Assembly: GCF_036345255.1 (NCBI RefSeq)
Contig: NZ_CP107783.1
Location: 2,790,001 to 2,854,000 of the forward strand
Length of the DNA: 64,000 nt
Origin: Streptomyces sp. NBC_00569
Lineage (GTDB): Bacteria; Actinomycetota; Actinomycetes; Streptomycetales; Streptomycetaceae
Reading direction: 5' to 3'
Shown: positions 7,867-16,260 of the stretch, piece by piece
How positions within the stretch are numbered: the first letter of the stretch is position 1
How the letters are laid out: each line of letters begins with the position of its first letter
Notes under the pieces: generated by a model
Told to the model about the DNA's origin: nothing
What the model saw: the letters and a program-made list of their open reading frames with translations, nothing else
Database searches by the model: none
Translations under genes and position numbers: made by a program

Positions 7867-8991
7867 TCAGCCGCCGAGCTCCTGGTGGCGGGCCGTCAGG
7901 CGGGCCGTGCCCTCGTCGGTCAGCGAGCCGAACAGGCGCAGGCGGGAGATGCCGCCGTCCGGGTAGATGTCCACGCGCGCGTGGGTACCGACCGCGGGGG
8001 TGTCGAGCACGAAGCGGTGGTTGGTGTCGGGCTGCAGGCGTGTACGGGGCAGGACCTCGACCCACGCGGCTTCGTCGGTGGACTCGCCGTCGCGCACCGA
8101 GACCGAGGCCCAGCCCGCCGAGTTGCCCTTGAGGTACGCGGTGTCGATCTCCAGGGCGCGGATCTGCGACTGGGCGACCAGGCGGTAGCTGATCCAGTCG
8201 TTGCCCTGGTCGCGTCGGCGGCGGGTCTCCCAGCCGTCGTCCATCTTGCGGGAGCGACCCGGCTGGATGGTGTTGCTCGCGGGCGAGTAGAAGAGGTTGG
8301 AGGCGTCCTCGGCGCTGCCGCCGTTCTCCAGGGCGACGACGTCGAAGGTGCCGAGGGTGGCGAGCCACTTGGGGTCGGGCACGACCTCGCCGTGGACGCG
8401 CAGGCGGGCGATGCCGCCGTCGGGGTGCTGGTTGACGCGCAGGTGCGTGAAGCGCTGCTCCACGTCGACGGCGAAACCGTTGGCCGCGTGGCCGCCGACC
8501 GCCGTGCGCGGTACGAGCGTCGTCCACTTGACGTCGCCCGACAGGAGCTCCTCCGGGGTGGGCGCGCCCTCGACGGACGCGGCCTCGACGGAGACGGCCT
8601 GCGGGTAGTTGCCGCGGAAGTGGGCGGTGTCGACGATGATGCCGCGGATCACGCCGGGGGCGCCGAGCCGGACGAGCGCCCAGTCGTGGTCCTCGGCGGT
8701 CGGCCACGGGTGGTCCGCGCCGGTGCCGCGGCGACGGCGGGTCTCCCAGCCGTCCATGATCTTGCCCTTGTGGCCGAAGTGCTCGGGGTCGAACTCGGCG
8801 CGCTCGGGCACGAGGAGGTTCTCGCGCTGGGCGAAGAACTCGTCGTTGGCGGCGATGACGCCGGCGCCGAGCTGCCGCGCGGCGAGGTCGGCGTACTGCG
8901 TGAACGGGAAGTCGGAGGTGCGGTAGTCGGCGTAGGGGTCCCCGCCGCCGTAGGGGTTCGCGTCGCCGGTGAAGCCGGGTATCGCCGTCAC
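7867..8991 (-). CDS. alc: Allantoicase
   Basis: 374 aa; hydrolyses allantoate to ureidoglycolate and urea. The two tandem allantoicase jelly-roll repeats are visible as duplicated motifs: KIMDGWETRRRR ... FRGNYPQAVSVEAASV ... LRVNQHPDGGIARLRVHGEV in the first half and KMDDGWETRRRR ... LKGNSAGWASVSV ... VDIYPDGGISRLRLFG in the second. It starts with GTG 5 bp after the allantoinase stop, so the two form an operon under the allB promoter and operators. S. coelicolor keeps the same allantoinase/allantoicase/AllR neighbourhood. Confidence 0.97.
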   Translation of the reverse strand: MTAIPGFTGDANPYGGGDPYADYRTSDFPFTQYADLAARQLGAGVIAANDEFFAQRENLLVPERAEFDPEHFGHKGKIMDGWETRRRRGTGADHPWPTAEDHDWALVRLGAPGVIRGIIVDTAHFRGNYPQAVSVEAASVEGAPTPEELLSGDVKWTTLVPRTAVGGHAANGFAVDVEQRFTHLRVNQHPDGGIARLRVHGEVVPDPKWLATLGTFDVVALENGGSAEDASNLFYSPASNTIQPGRSRKMDDGWETRRRRDQGNDWISYRLVAQSQIRALEIDTAYLKGNSAGWASVSVRDGESTDEAAWVEVLPRTRLQPDTNHRFVLDTPAVGTHARVDIYPDGGISRLRLFGSLTDEGTARLTARHQELGG

Positions 8992-8996
8992 AGTGA

Positions 8997-10337
8997 TCAG
9001 TTGTTCCTTTCGAGGAGCTTGCCGGCGGGAGCGGTGAACTCGCCTTCGGCGACGATGCGCTCACCGCGCAGCCAGGTCGACTTCACGACGCCGTGCAGCG
9101 TCTTGCCCGCGTAGGCGGTGACGCGGTTGCGGTGCTGCAGCTCGGCCGGGTCGACGGTGAACGTCTCCTCGGGGGCGAGGACCGCGAAGTCGGCGTCGCG
9201 GCCGGCGGCGATGGCGCCCTTGCGGTCGTCGAGGCCGACCAGCTCCGAGGTGCGCGAGGACATCCAGCGCACCACGTCGTCGAGGGAGTGGCCGCGCTTG
9301 CGGGCCTCGGTCCAGATGGCGGAGAGACTCAGCTGGAGGCCGGAGATGCCGCCCCACGCGGTGGCGAAGTCGTCGGTCTTCAGGTCGGCGGTCGACGGCG
9401 AGTGGTCGGTGACGACGCAGTCGATGGTGCCGTCGGCGAGCGCCTGCCACAGCAGGTCCTGGTTGGCGGCCTCGCGGATGGGCGGGCAGCACTTGAACTC
9501 GCTCGCGCCGTCCGGGACTTCCTCGGCGGTGAGCGTGAGGTAGTGCGGGCACGTCTCGACGCTGAGCTTGACGCCCCCCGCCTTGGCCTCGGCGATCAGC
9601 GGCAGCGCGTCGGAGGAGGACAGGTGCAGGATGTGGACGCGGGCGCCGATCCGCTTGGCGGTGTCGATGAGCCCCTTGATCGCGACGTCCTCGGAGATCC
9701 GCGGCCGGGTCGCGAGGTAGTCGTCGTACTTGGGACCGCTGTTGTGCGGGGCGACGTCCAGCTCGTGCGGGTCCTCGGCGTGCACGATGAGCAGGCCGCC
9801 GAACCCGGCGATCTCCGCCATGGAGGCGGTGAGCTGGTCACCGTTGAGGTGCGGGAACTCGTCCACGCCGGACGGCGAGAGGAAGCACTTGAAGCCGAAG
9901 ACACCGGCGTCGTGCAGCGGACGCAGGTCCTTGACGTTGTCGGGCAGCGCGCCGCCCCAGAAGCCGACGTCGATGTGCGCCTTGGCGGCGGCGACGTCCT
10001 GCTTGGTGCGGAGGTTGGCCGCGGTCGTCGTCGGCGGCAGCGAGTTGAGCGGCATGTCGACGATCGTGGTGATGCCGCCGGCCGCGGCGGCGCGGGTGGC
10101 CGTCCAGAAGCCCTCCCACTCCGTGCGCCCCGGGTCGTTCACGTGGACATGGGTGTCCACGAGGCCGGGCATGAGGACATCGTCACCGAAGTCCTCGACC
10201 CGGGCGCCGGCCGGTACGTCCGCGTCGTGCGGAAGGACGGCGGCGATCTTTCCCCCGGCGACGGCGACCGACGCCGGCCGCGTGCCTTCGGGGGTGATGA
10301 CGCGGGTCGAGCGCAGCACCAGTTCGACGTCGGACAC
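8997..10337 (-). CDS. allB: Allantoinase
   Basis: 446-aa cyclic amidohydrolase that opens allantoin to allantoate. Metal ligands are visible: HVH in [13 protein letters not shown], the carbamylated Lys in [11 protein letters not shown], His in IVHAED and RVHILHLSS, and Asp in [11 protein letters not shown] at 10337 follows GAGAGGGG and precedes [12 protein letters not shown], the usual start; the longer frame to 10361 would run through a 17-bp palindrome. Allantoicase follows at once. The promoter region to allR holds a sigma70-like promoter (10475-10503), a motif A pair and a motif B site, so expression is probably induced when the allantoin pathway is active. Confidence 0.97.
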   Translation of the reverse strand: MSDVELVLRSTRVITPEGTRPASVAVAGGKIAAVLPHDADVPAGARVEDFGDDVLMPGLVDTHVHVNDPGRTEWEGFWTATRAAAAGGITTIVDMPLNSLPPTTTAANLRTKQDVAAAKAHIDVGFWGGALPDNVKDLRPLHDAGVFGFKCFLSPSGVDEFPHLNGDQLTASMAEIAGFGGLLIVHAEDPHELDVAPHNSGPKYDDYLATRPRISEDVAIKGLIDTAKRIGARVHILHLSSSDALPLIAEAKAGGVKLSVETCPHYLTLTAEEVPDGASEFKCCPPIREAANQDLLWQALADGTIDCVVTDHSPSTADLKTDDFATAWGGISGLQLSLSAIWTEARKRGHSLDDVVRWMSSRTSELVGLDDRKGAIAAGRDADFAVLAPEETFTVDPAELQHRNRVTAYAGKTLHGVVKSTWLRGERIVAEGEFTAPAGKLLERNN

Positions 10338-10356
10338 CCGAGCCCCTCTCAGTAAA

Positions 10357-10373
10357 TTCAACGTTCTGTTGAA
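10357..10373. promoter_or_regulatory. Motif B operator at allB
   Basis: TTCAAC-GTTCT-GTTGAA, a perfect 6-5-6 palindrome 20 bp upstream of the allantoinase GTG. The same motif lies at uraD (48509-48525) and twice at katA (51264-51303). Here it would lie in the 5' UTR of the upstream promoter, or near the start of a possible second promoter (TTGACG read on the minus strand near 10400). Confidence 0.6.
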
Positions 10374-10440
10374 GGAGTTTTCACTCCGGTCCAGGGTCCG
10401 TCAAGACCCGTCTCGTACGGGGCGACGCCGTCCTGGACGT

Positions 10441-10476
10441 TTCCACAAAGTGGAATTAGAATTCCGTAAGCCAGAA
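10441..10476. promoter_or_regulatory. Motif A operator pair at allB (probable AllR site)
   Basis: Strong box TTCCACAAAGTGGAA (10441-10455, perfect palindrome) and weaker box TTCCGTAAGCCAGAA (10462-10476), starts 21 bp apart. The weak box overlaps the -10 and start of the allB promoter. The same paired arrangement occurs at aceB, hyi and gcl. Confidence 0.7.
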
Positions 10477-10503
10477 CGTAGCTATCTACGACGACACCGT
10501 CAA
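10475..10503 (-). promoter_or_regulatory. allB promoter
   Basis: Read on the minus strand: TTGACG, a 17-bp spacer, then TACGTT. The predicted start near 10468 lies inside the weaker motif A box. Confidence 0.6.
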
Positions 10504-10641
10504 GAGAACACGGGTACGGCCCGGCGACACCCGGACAAAGACGCCCTGACCGGCCGGAACAACCCGGGCCGTGCCACACCCCCCGCGGTGACCGCCGGGT
10601 AGGCTGCAGCCTTGCCCTTCCGCCCCGAAAGGAACGCGCCC

Positions 10642-11442
10642 GTGCCGACGTCAAGCGCCAGCACCAAGTCCTCTGGCCCTTCCGCCCCGACCGGCGGAGT
10701 CCAGTCCCTCGAGCGCGCCTTCGACCTCCTGGAGCGGATGGCCGACGCCGGGGGCGAGGTGGGTCTCAGTGAGCTCTCCGCGAGCAGCGGCCTTCCCCTG
10801 CCGACGATCCACCGACTGATGCGCACCCTGGTCGCCTGCGGCTACGTGCGCCAGCAGACCAACAGGCGCTACTCGCTCGGCCCCCGCCTGATCCGCCTCG
10901 GCGAGTCCGCCTCCCGCCTGCTCGGCACCTGGGCCCGCCCCTATCTCGCCCGCCTCGTCGAGGTGACCGGTGAGACGGCGAACATGGCGCTGCTCGACGG
11001 GGACGAGATCGTGTACGTCGCGCAGGTGCCGTCCAAGCACTCGATGCGGATGTTCACCGAGGTGGGCCGTCGCGTCCTGCCGCACTCGACGGGCGTGGGC
11101 AAGGCCCTGCTCGCCGACACCCCGGCCAACGAGGTGCGCGCGCTGCTCGCGCGGACCGGCATGCCGGCCGCCACGGAGAAGACGATCACGACACCCGAAG
11201 GCTTCCTCGACGCGCTCGCCGAGGTGCGCACCGCCGGGTACGCGGTCGACGACAACGAGCAGGAGATCGGTGTGCGCTGCCTCGCCGTCTCCGTGCCCAA
11301 CTCCCCCACGGCCGCCGCGATCTCGATCTCGGGGCCGGCGGGCCGCGTCACCGACGCGGCGACCGAGAAGATCGTGCCGGTGCTTCAGCAGGTCGCCGAA
11401 GAGCTGTCGGTGGCGCTGTCGAGCTCCGGGGTGGGCGTGTAG
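10642..11442 (+). CDS. allR: IclR-family repressor of allantoin genes, AllR-like
   Basis: 266-aa IclR regulator. A winged helix at about residues 20-80 (VQSLERAFDLLERMADAGGE, then GLPLPTIHRLMRTLVACGYV) is followed by the IclR effector domain (LPHSTGVGKALLA, EIGVRCLAVSVPN). In S. coelicolor the orthologous AllR represses allantoin-pathway genes including malate synthase and glyoxylate carboligase; in E. coli AllR responds to allantoin and glyoxylate. Divergent location from allB and the four paired 15-bp boxes in this window fit that role. GTG at 10642 is preferred because GAAAGGAA precedes it; a TTG at 10612 is an alternative. The 3' end overlaps the convergent ABC ATPase by 58 bp. Confidence 0.92.
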   Translation: MPTSSASTKSSGPSAPTGGVQSLERAFDLLERMADAGGEVGLSELSASSGLPLPTIHRLMRTLVACGYVRQQTNRRYSLGPRLIRLGESASRLLGTWARPYLARLVEVTGETANMALLDGDEIVYVAQVPSKHSMRMFTEVGRRVLPHSTGVGKALLADTPANEVRALLARTGMPAATEKTITTPEGFLDALAEVRTAGYAVDDNEQEIGVRCLAVSVPNSPTAAAISISGPAGRVTDAATEKIVPVLQQVAEELSVALSSSGVGV

Positions 11443-12143
11443 CGGGCACCGCCCGCGGTGTCACGGGACGGGTCGGCCTTCGTGAGCCGCCCGTCCACCA
11501 TTTCGCACACCTCGTCCGCGACCGCGAGATGCGCCCGGTCGTGCGTGACCAGGACCGTCGCGGTGCCGCGCTGCCTCGTGAGGCGGGCGAGCAGATCCAG
11601 TACGGCCGCCCCGCGCTCGTGGTCGAGGGCGCTCGTCGGCTCGTCCACGAGCAGGACCGACGGCTCGTTCATCAGGGCGCGGGCGATGTTGACGCGCTGG
11701 CGCTGACCGCCGGACAGCTGGTGGGGGCGGCGCCGAGCCTGGTCCGTGAGCCCGACCGCGGCCAGCAACTCCCCTGCCCTCTCCCGCACTTCGCGCGGCT
11801 TGCGGCCGTCCAGGTGGGCCATGACCTGGAGCTGTTCGAGGGCGGTCAGGGACGGCAGCAGATTGGGCTGCTGGAAGACGATGCCGAGGGAGCGGCGGCG
11901 CAGCTCGGCGCGTTCGGCCGGGCCGATCGAGTCCGTCGGCGTGCCGCCCACCGTCACGGTGCCGCTGTCGGGCGTGACCAGCGTCGCCGCGACCGCGAGG
12001 AGGCTGGACTTGCCCGAGCCGGACGGGCCGACGACGGCGGTGACCGTGCCGGCCGGGACGTGCAGCGTGACCCCGTCGAGCGCCGTGATGCGGCCGTCGC
12101 CGTCCGGGTAGGTCAGGGTGATCTCGTCTAGGTCGAGGCTCAT
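11385..12143 (-). CDS. ABC transporter ATP-binding protein (MacB/LolD type)
   Basis: 252-aa ATPase. Walker A GPSGSGKSSLL, Q loop FQQPNLLPS, signature LSGGQRQRVNIARAL, Walker B VLLVDEPTSALD and switch His in VLVTHDRAHL are all intact. The start ATG overlaps the permease stop as ATGA, so the pair is translationally coupled. The C-terminal tail (after MVDGRLTK) runs 58 bp into the convergent allR gene. It powers the FtsX-type permease encoded upstream, as in MacB-like mechanotransmission systems. Confidence 0.95.
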   Translation of the reverse strand: MSLDLDEITLTYPDGDGRITALDGVTLHVPAGTVTAVVGPSGSGKSSLLAVAATLVTPDSGTVTVGGTPTDSIGPAERAELRRRSLGIVFQQPNLLPSLTALEQLQVMAHLDGRKPREVRERAGELLAAVGLTDQARRRPHQLSGGQRQRVNIARALMNEPSVLLVDEPTSALDHERGAAVLDLLARLTRQRGTATVLVTHDRAHLAVADEVCEMVDGRLTKADPSRDTAGGARYTPTPELDSATDSSSATC

Positions 12144-13216
12144 CGGGCGCTCCCGAGTGCGGTGAGGGGGTCGACGGCGGTGATGCGCCGGATGGACAGG
12201 GCGGCGCCGGCCGCGCCGAGGACGGTCATGACGGCGGCCGGGCCGAGCGTGGTGAGCGGCTCCATGACGAACGGCACGCTGTCGGGCACGAAGACGGCGA
12301 CGAGCGCCGCGAGTGCCGTACCGAGAGCAGTACCGCCGACGAGCATGACCACGGCCTGCCCGAGCGCGTCCTTGAGCAGATAGGGCGTCGAGGAGCCGAG
12401 AGCCTTGAGGACCGCGATGTCGCCGCTGCGCTGGATCGTCCACACGGTGAAGAAAGCGCCGATGACCATCGCCGAGATGACGAAGAGGAAGCCCCGCATC
12501 AGCTGGAGCGAGCCGTTCTCGGCCTGGTAGGACCCTATGGCCTCCAGCGCCCCGTCGACGGTCCGCGTCTCGGTGCCCGCGGCCCGGTCCGCGGCGCCCA
12601 GGTCGGCGCCGTCCCCGGTGCGCAGGGCGATCACCGTGGCCTGCTCCCCGGAGCGCTGCCCGCCCGGCGCCACGCTCTGCCAGTCACCGAGGTCGATCCA
12701 GACGACGGGCGTGTGACTGTACGAGGCGTCGCCCGCGACCGCGCTCACCGTGAGGGACGTGCCGGACAGGGCGATACGGTCACCGGGCCCCGCGCCCAGA
12801 TCGTCCGCCGCCTGCTGGGACAGGACGGCCGTGCCGGGCGCCGTCGTGTCGGGCGCGAGCCCCGAGCGGGGCCGCACACCGAACGCGGACACGGCCGCCG
12901 TGTGATGGCCCGCTTCGGCGTTGACGGTGCTGATTCCGAGCGGCTGCGCGCTGTCGACCCCCGGGCTCGCGGCGAGCGCGCGCCACTGCCCGGCCGCGAC
13001 CGTCGACCCGGTGAACGACACCGCCTGGCCGTCCGGGGGCCGGGCGAAGGCCAGACGGTCGGCGGCCAGCCCGGTCAGCGCCGAGGTGTTGTCCCGGGCC
13101 AGGCCCGCGGTCAGGCCGGACAACAGGCCGACAAGCAGCGTGATCAGCACGACCACGCTTCCCATCAGCGCGAACCGGCCCTTGGCGAACCGTAGATCTC
13201 TCCATGCGACGAACAT
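12140..13216 (-). CDS. FtsX/MacB-type ABC permease
   Basis: 358 aa. One N-terminal membrane helix (GSVVVLITLLVGLLSGLTAG), a large extracytoplasmic MacB-like domain (about 45-235), then three C-terminal helices (FLFVISAMVIGAFFTVWTIQ; AVVMLVGGTALGTALAALVA; AAVMTVLGAAGAALSI). This is the topology of FtsX-superfamily permeases. The longer open frame to 14284 is antisense to the kinase gene and is rejected; MFVAWRDLRFAKGRFAL is the family start. It is divergent from a histidine kinase/response regulator pair that is the likely controller of this exporter. Confidence 0.92.
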   Translation of the reverse strand: MFVAWRDLRFAKGRFALMGSVVVLITLLVGLLSGLTAGLARDNTSALTGLAADRLAFARPPDGQAVSFTGSTVAAGQWRALAASPGVDSAQPLGISTVNAEAGHHTAAVSAFGVRPRSGLAPDTTAPGTAVLSQQAADDLGAGPGDRIALSGTSLTVSAVAGDASYSHTPVVWIDLGDWQSVAPGGQRSGEQATVIALRTGDGADLGAADRAAGTETRTVDGALEAIGSYQAENGSLQLMRGFLFVISAMVIGAFFTVWTIQRSGDIAVLKALGSSTPYLLKDALGQAVVMLVGGTALGTALAALVAVFVPDSVPFVMEPLTTLGPAAVMTVLGAAGAALSIRRITAVDPLTALGSAR

Positions 13217-13351
13217 GGTCCCCAGCCTGCGGCCGGGCCCTCGTCCCGGGCATCGCGCCACAGCACGCTTCACCCGGATCGAAGGAAGGAGCCACCTTTC
13301 AAACTTTCGGTTGACCGCGGGCCGGGATCTTCTGCCTACGCTGGTGACGGT

Positions 13352-14530
13352 ATGGATCCACGTTCCCTGACCCCCGTTCTGCGCGTCCTGCGCCTGTGCC
13401 TGCATCTGCTGATGGCCGGGCTGCTCGTGCTGGTCGCCGGCCGGGCACTGGCCGGGGACTCCACGGGGGCGGGCGCCGTGGTGGCCGCCGCGGTCGTGAT
13501 GGCCGTCGTGTACGGCGCGGGCCCGCTGATCCCGGCCGTACGGGCCACGCGGGCGGGGGCGGCGCTGTGGCTCGGGGCGCTGTGCGCGGTGTGGCTGGTG
13601 CTCCTCGCCCTCTCCCCCGACGGCCTGTGGCTGGCGTTCCCGCTGTACTTCCTCGAGCTGCATCTGCTGCCCGCCCGCTGGGGCGTGCCCGCCGTGACGC
13701 TCACCGCGGGCGCGGCCATCGCCTCGTACGTGCGTCATGGGCAGCCTCTCAACCCGGGGGCGTTCATAGGGCCGCTCCTCGGCGCGGCCGTGGCCGTGGC
13801 GACGGTCATCGGCTACCAGACGCTGTACCGCGAGAGCGAGCGCAGACGGCACCTGATCGAGGAGCTGATGGCGACGCGCGCCGAACTCGCCGCCGCCGAG
13901 CGCACGGCGGGCACCCTCGCCGAGCGGGAGCGACTGGCCCGCGAGATCCACGACACCCTCGCGCAGGGCCTGTCCTCGATCCAGCTCCTGCTGCGCGCGG
14001 CCCAGCGCGCGCTGCCGCCGCAGTCCCCGGCCGCCCCGCACATCGAACAGGCGCGCGCGGCCGCCCAGGACAACCTGGCGGAGGCCCGCCGTTTCGTACG
14101 GGCCCTGTCCCCGCCGGACCTGGACAACGGGTCGCTCGCCGGGGCCCTGGAGCGGCTGTGCGCGACAGCTCCCGGGCTCACCGTCCGCTTCACGGAAAGC
14201 GGCACGCCGGCCGGGCTGCCGACGCCGTACGAGGTCGCGCTGCTGCGCATCGCGCAGTCGGCCCTCGCCAACACCGTGCGGCACGCGGGTGCGCGCCGAG
14301 CCGAGATCACCCTCAGCTTCATGGACACGGCCGTGGCGCTCGACATCGTGGACGACGGGCGCGGCTTCGACCCCGCGTCGGCCCCGGCCGGTGACGGCGG
14401 GTTCGGCCTGCCCGCGATGCGCTCACGCGCCGAGTCCCTCGGGGGCACGTTCACGGTGGAGTCGGCGCCGGGTCAGGGCACGGCTGTCGCGATCACGCTC
14501 CCTCTTCCGGTGGCGGGAGGGGTGGCATGA
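13352..14530 (+). CDS. Sensor histidine kinase
   Basis: 392 aa. Four to six membrane helices lie in residues 10-155, then a HisKA_3 domain with LAREIHDTLAQGLSSIQ (phosphoacceptor His about 201) and an HATPase domain with N box and FDPAS...GGFGLPAMRSRAES. Stop and start overlap as ATGA with the response regulator. A possible promoter, TTGACC at 13311 with a TA-rich hexamer about 18-20 bp later, precedes the ATG. It faces the ABC permease, a common arrangement for antibiotic- or envelope-stress-responsive exporters. Confidence 0.95.
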   Translation: MDPRSLTPVLRVLRLCLHLLMAGLLVLVAGRALAGDSTGAGAVVAAAVVMAVVYGAGPLIPAVRATRAGAALWLGALCAVWLVLLALSPDGLWLAFPLYFLELHLLPARWGVPAVTLTAGAAIASYVRHGQPLNPGAFIGPLLGAAVAVATVIGYQTLYRESERRRHLIEELMATRAELAAAERTAGTLAERERLAREIHDTLAQGLSSIQLLLRAAQRALPPQSPAAPHIEQARAAAQDNLAEARRFVRALSPPDLDNGSLAGALERLCATAPGLTVRFTESGTPAGLPTPYEVALLRIAQSALANTVRHAGARRAEITLSFMDTAVALDIVDDGRGFDPASAPAGDGGFGLPAMRSRAESLGGTFTVESAPGQGTAVAITLPLPVAGGVA

Positions 14531-15153
14531 GCATCCGGCTCCTGCTCGCCGACGACCACCCCGTCGTACGCGCCGGGCTCCGCGCGGTCCTCGACGCCGA
14601 ACCCGACTTCGAGATCGCCGCGGAGGCCGCCACGGCGGAACGGGCCGTGGAGCTCGCCGCGGCCGGCGGGGTCGACGTCGTCCTCATGGACCTCCAGTTC
14701 GGCGCCGGCATGCACGGCTCGGAGGCGACCGCGGCCATCGCGGCGAGGCCCGGTGCGCCGCGCGTCCTCGTCCTGACCACGTACGACACGGACGCGGACA
14801 TCCTGGCCGCGGTGGAGGCGGGCGCGTCCGGCTATCTGCTGAAGGACGCGCCGCCGGAGGAGCTCGCGGCGGCGGTCCGCACGGCGGCCTCCGGCCAGTC
14901 CGCGCTCGCGCCCGCGATCGCGCACCGCCTGATGGACCGCATGCGGGCCCCGGCCGAGGCGCTCAGCCGCCGCGAGCTGGAGGTCCTCCAGCTCGTCAGG
15001 GACGGCCTGTCGAACCAGCGGATCAGCAAGGAACTGTTCCTCAGCCAGGCGACGGTGAAGTCCCATCTGGTGCACATCTACGCCAAGTTGGGCGTCGATT
15101 CACGCACGGCGGCGGTCGCCGCGGCCACCGCGCGCGGCCTGATGCGCCGCTGA
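14527..15153 (+). CDS. NarL/FixJ-family response regulator
   Basis: 208 aa. Receiver with DDHPVVRAGL and Asp55 in VVLMDLQFG, Thr in LVLTTYD, Lys in YLLKDA; LuxR helix-turn-helix at the C-terminus (LSRRELEVLQLVRDGLSNQR, ATVKSHLVHIYAKLGVDSR). It is coupled to the kinase gene by a 4-bp overlap and probably controls the divergent ABC exporter. Confidence 0.96.
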   Translation: MSIRLLLADDHPVVRAGLRAVLDAEPDFEIAAEAATAERAVELAAAGGVDVVLMDLQFGAGMHGSEATAAIAARPGAPRVLVLTTYDTDADILAAVEAGASGYLLKDAPPEELAAAVRTAASGQSALAPAIAHRLMDRMRAPAEALSRRELEVLQLVRDGLSNQRISKELFLSQATVKSHLVHIYAKLGVDSRTAAVAAATARGLMRR

Positions 15154-15171
15154 CCCGCCTGCCGGACCCCC

Positions 15172-15520
15172 AACGCCGCGAAGTCACCCGCACCCACCCA
15201 CCGCAGCCCATGCCATCCCGGCACCAGCACCATCAGCACCACCGGCCGACGCGCACCCCACGCCCACGCCGGGGATCCACGCAACGACCATCACCGCCCG
15301 CAAGCTCACGCGGCGCTGCGCCCGGTCACCCTGTCCGACCCACCGCCGCGAAATCACCTGCGGTCACCCACCGCAGCCATACCGCCCCAGCACCGTCAGC
15401 ACCACCGGCCGACGCGTCCCACGCCCACGCCGGGGATCCGCCCAGCGACCGTCACCGGCCGCGGGCCCACGCGGCGCTGCGCCCGGTCACCCCGCCGGAC
15501 CCGCCGCCGCGAAGTCATGT
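15172..15520. repeat. Tandem partial copies of the stress-protein 3' end
   Basis: About 330 bp without a gene. It holds two imperfect direct repeats (period about 170 then 161 bp) sharing GCCGCGAARTCAC, CACCCACCGCAGCC, CATCAGCACCACCGGCCGACG and CCACGCCCACGCCGGGGATCC-type blocks; the third, shorter match (from about 15489) is the last codons of the universal stress protein gene. It looks like repeated duplication of that gene's tail followed by decay. Confidence 0.7.
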
Positions 15521-16020
15521 GCGCTCGCCCGGCGCAGCGCGCGCAGCTCGTGCCGTGCCAGCGGCGGCGCGGGCACGGTCAGGACCGGGCAGCCGGCGTG
15601 TGCGACGACGTAGCGGTGGATCCGGCCGCGCCACATGCGGCGCGGCCGGACGCCGATGACGAGCAGGTCGTCCGGGCCCGCCACCGCGTCGCGCAGGGCG
15701 CGGCCCGGCCTGGCCCTGACCACACGGCGTACCAGGTCCACGTCCCGGGGCGGCCCGCCGAGGGCCTCGGCGAAGGCGCGGTCGAGGCGGGCGCGGGCCT
15801 CTCCGTGCCAGTGCCGGGCCCACTGCCGGTCGGGGCGGCGGGCGTACATGCCCTCGCCCTCGGGCGGCTCCCAGGCGAGGACGGCGACGAGGACCCGGCC
15901 CGAGCGGCGCGCCTGCTCGGCGGCCGCGCGCAGCGCCGCGAGCCCGCCGAGCGAGTCGCTCACCCCGACGACGACCCGCCCGGCCACTGTCTCGGGGCGC
16001 CGGGCCACGACCCCGGTCAC
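15487..16020 (-). CDS. Universal stress protein (UspA family)
   Basis: 177 aa, single Usp domain. It begins VVVGVSDSLGGLAALRAAAE and ends with the nucleotide-loop region DLLVIGVRPRRMWRGRIHRYVVAHAGCPVLTVP. The usual G-x2-G-x9-G-S ATP loop is altered (VRPRRMWRGRIHRY), so ATP binding is doubtful. GTG at 16020 has GGAGG 7 nt upstream; the longer frame to 16440 is unsupported. The start overlaps the stop of a 47-aa gene as GTGA. Confidence 0.85.
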   Translation of the reverse strand: MTGVVARRPETVAGRVVVGVSDSLGGLAALRAAAEQARRSGRVLVAVLAWEPPEGEGMYARRPDRQWARHWHGEARARLDRAFAEALGGPPRDVDLVRRVVRARPGRALRDAVAGPDDLLVIGVRPRRMWRGRIHRYVVAHAGCPVLTVPAPPLARHELRALRRASAHDFAAAGPAG

Positions 16021-16160
16021 GGCTTCCTCCCCTTGCGCCGCTTCCCGTTCACGAGCGCGCGCACCCAGGCGCCCGCCGGGCGTACGGTGCGCGCTTCCGC
16101 CCGACGCTGCATCTCCCGTTCGAAACGGTCCGTGACACAGCCCGCCCCGTATCCGTCCAT
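16017..16160 (-). CDS. Small basic protein (47 aa) coupled to usp
   Basis: Not recognised. It starts MDGYGAGCVTDRFEREMQRR and ends in a Lys/Arg-rich tail (NGKRRKGRKP). An AGGAGG lies 6 nt before the ATG and the stop overlaps the stress-protein start by 4 bp, which together argue for a real translated gene. The net positive charge would suit nucleic-acid or membrane binding, but this is only inference. Confidence 0.6.
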   Translation of the reverse strand: MDGYGAGCVTDRFEREMQRRAEARTVRPAGAWVRALVNGKRRKGRKP

Positions 16161-16222
16161 GGCATGCCTCCTCAGCCGCTCCCCAGGCCAAAGCCTCTGA
16201 CCTCTGTCGAGTCTGTACGCTG

Positions 16223-16246
16223 ATTGGCCTGGACAGCAGGGCCAAT
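16223..16246. promoter_or_regulatory. Palindrome upstream of the MocR gene
   Basis: ATTGGCC-N10-GGCCAAT, a perfect 7-bp inverted repeat ending 14 bp before the ATG. MocR regulators commonly bind ATTGG-type repeats in their own promoters, so an autoregulatory operator is likely. Confidence 0.6.
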
Positions 16247-16260
16247 AACGGAGAGTTGGC

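Noticed and set aside
13217..14284. N-terminal extension of the ABC permease frame
   Set aside because: It runs antisense through the histidine kinase gene, and the FtsX-type start is at 13216.
15172..15520. CRISPR array or integron-like repeat
   Set aside because: Only two to three long, imperfect units with no spacers, and they match the end of the neighbouring gene.
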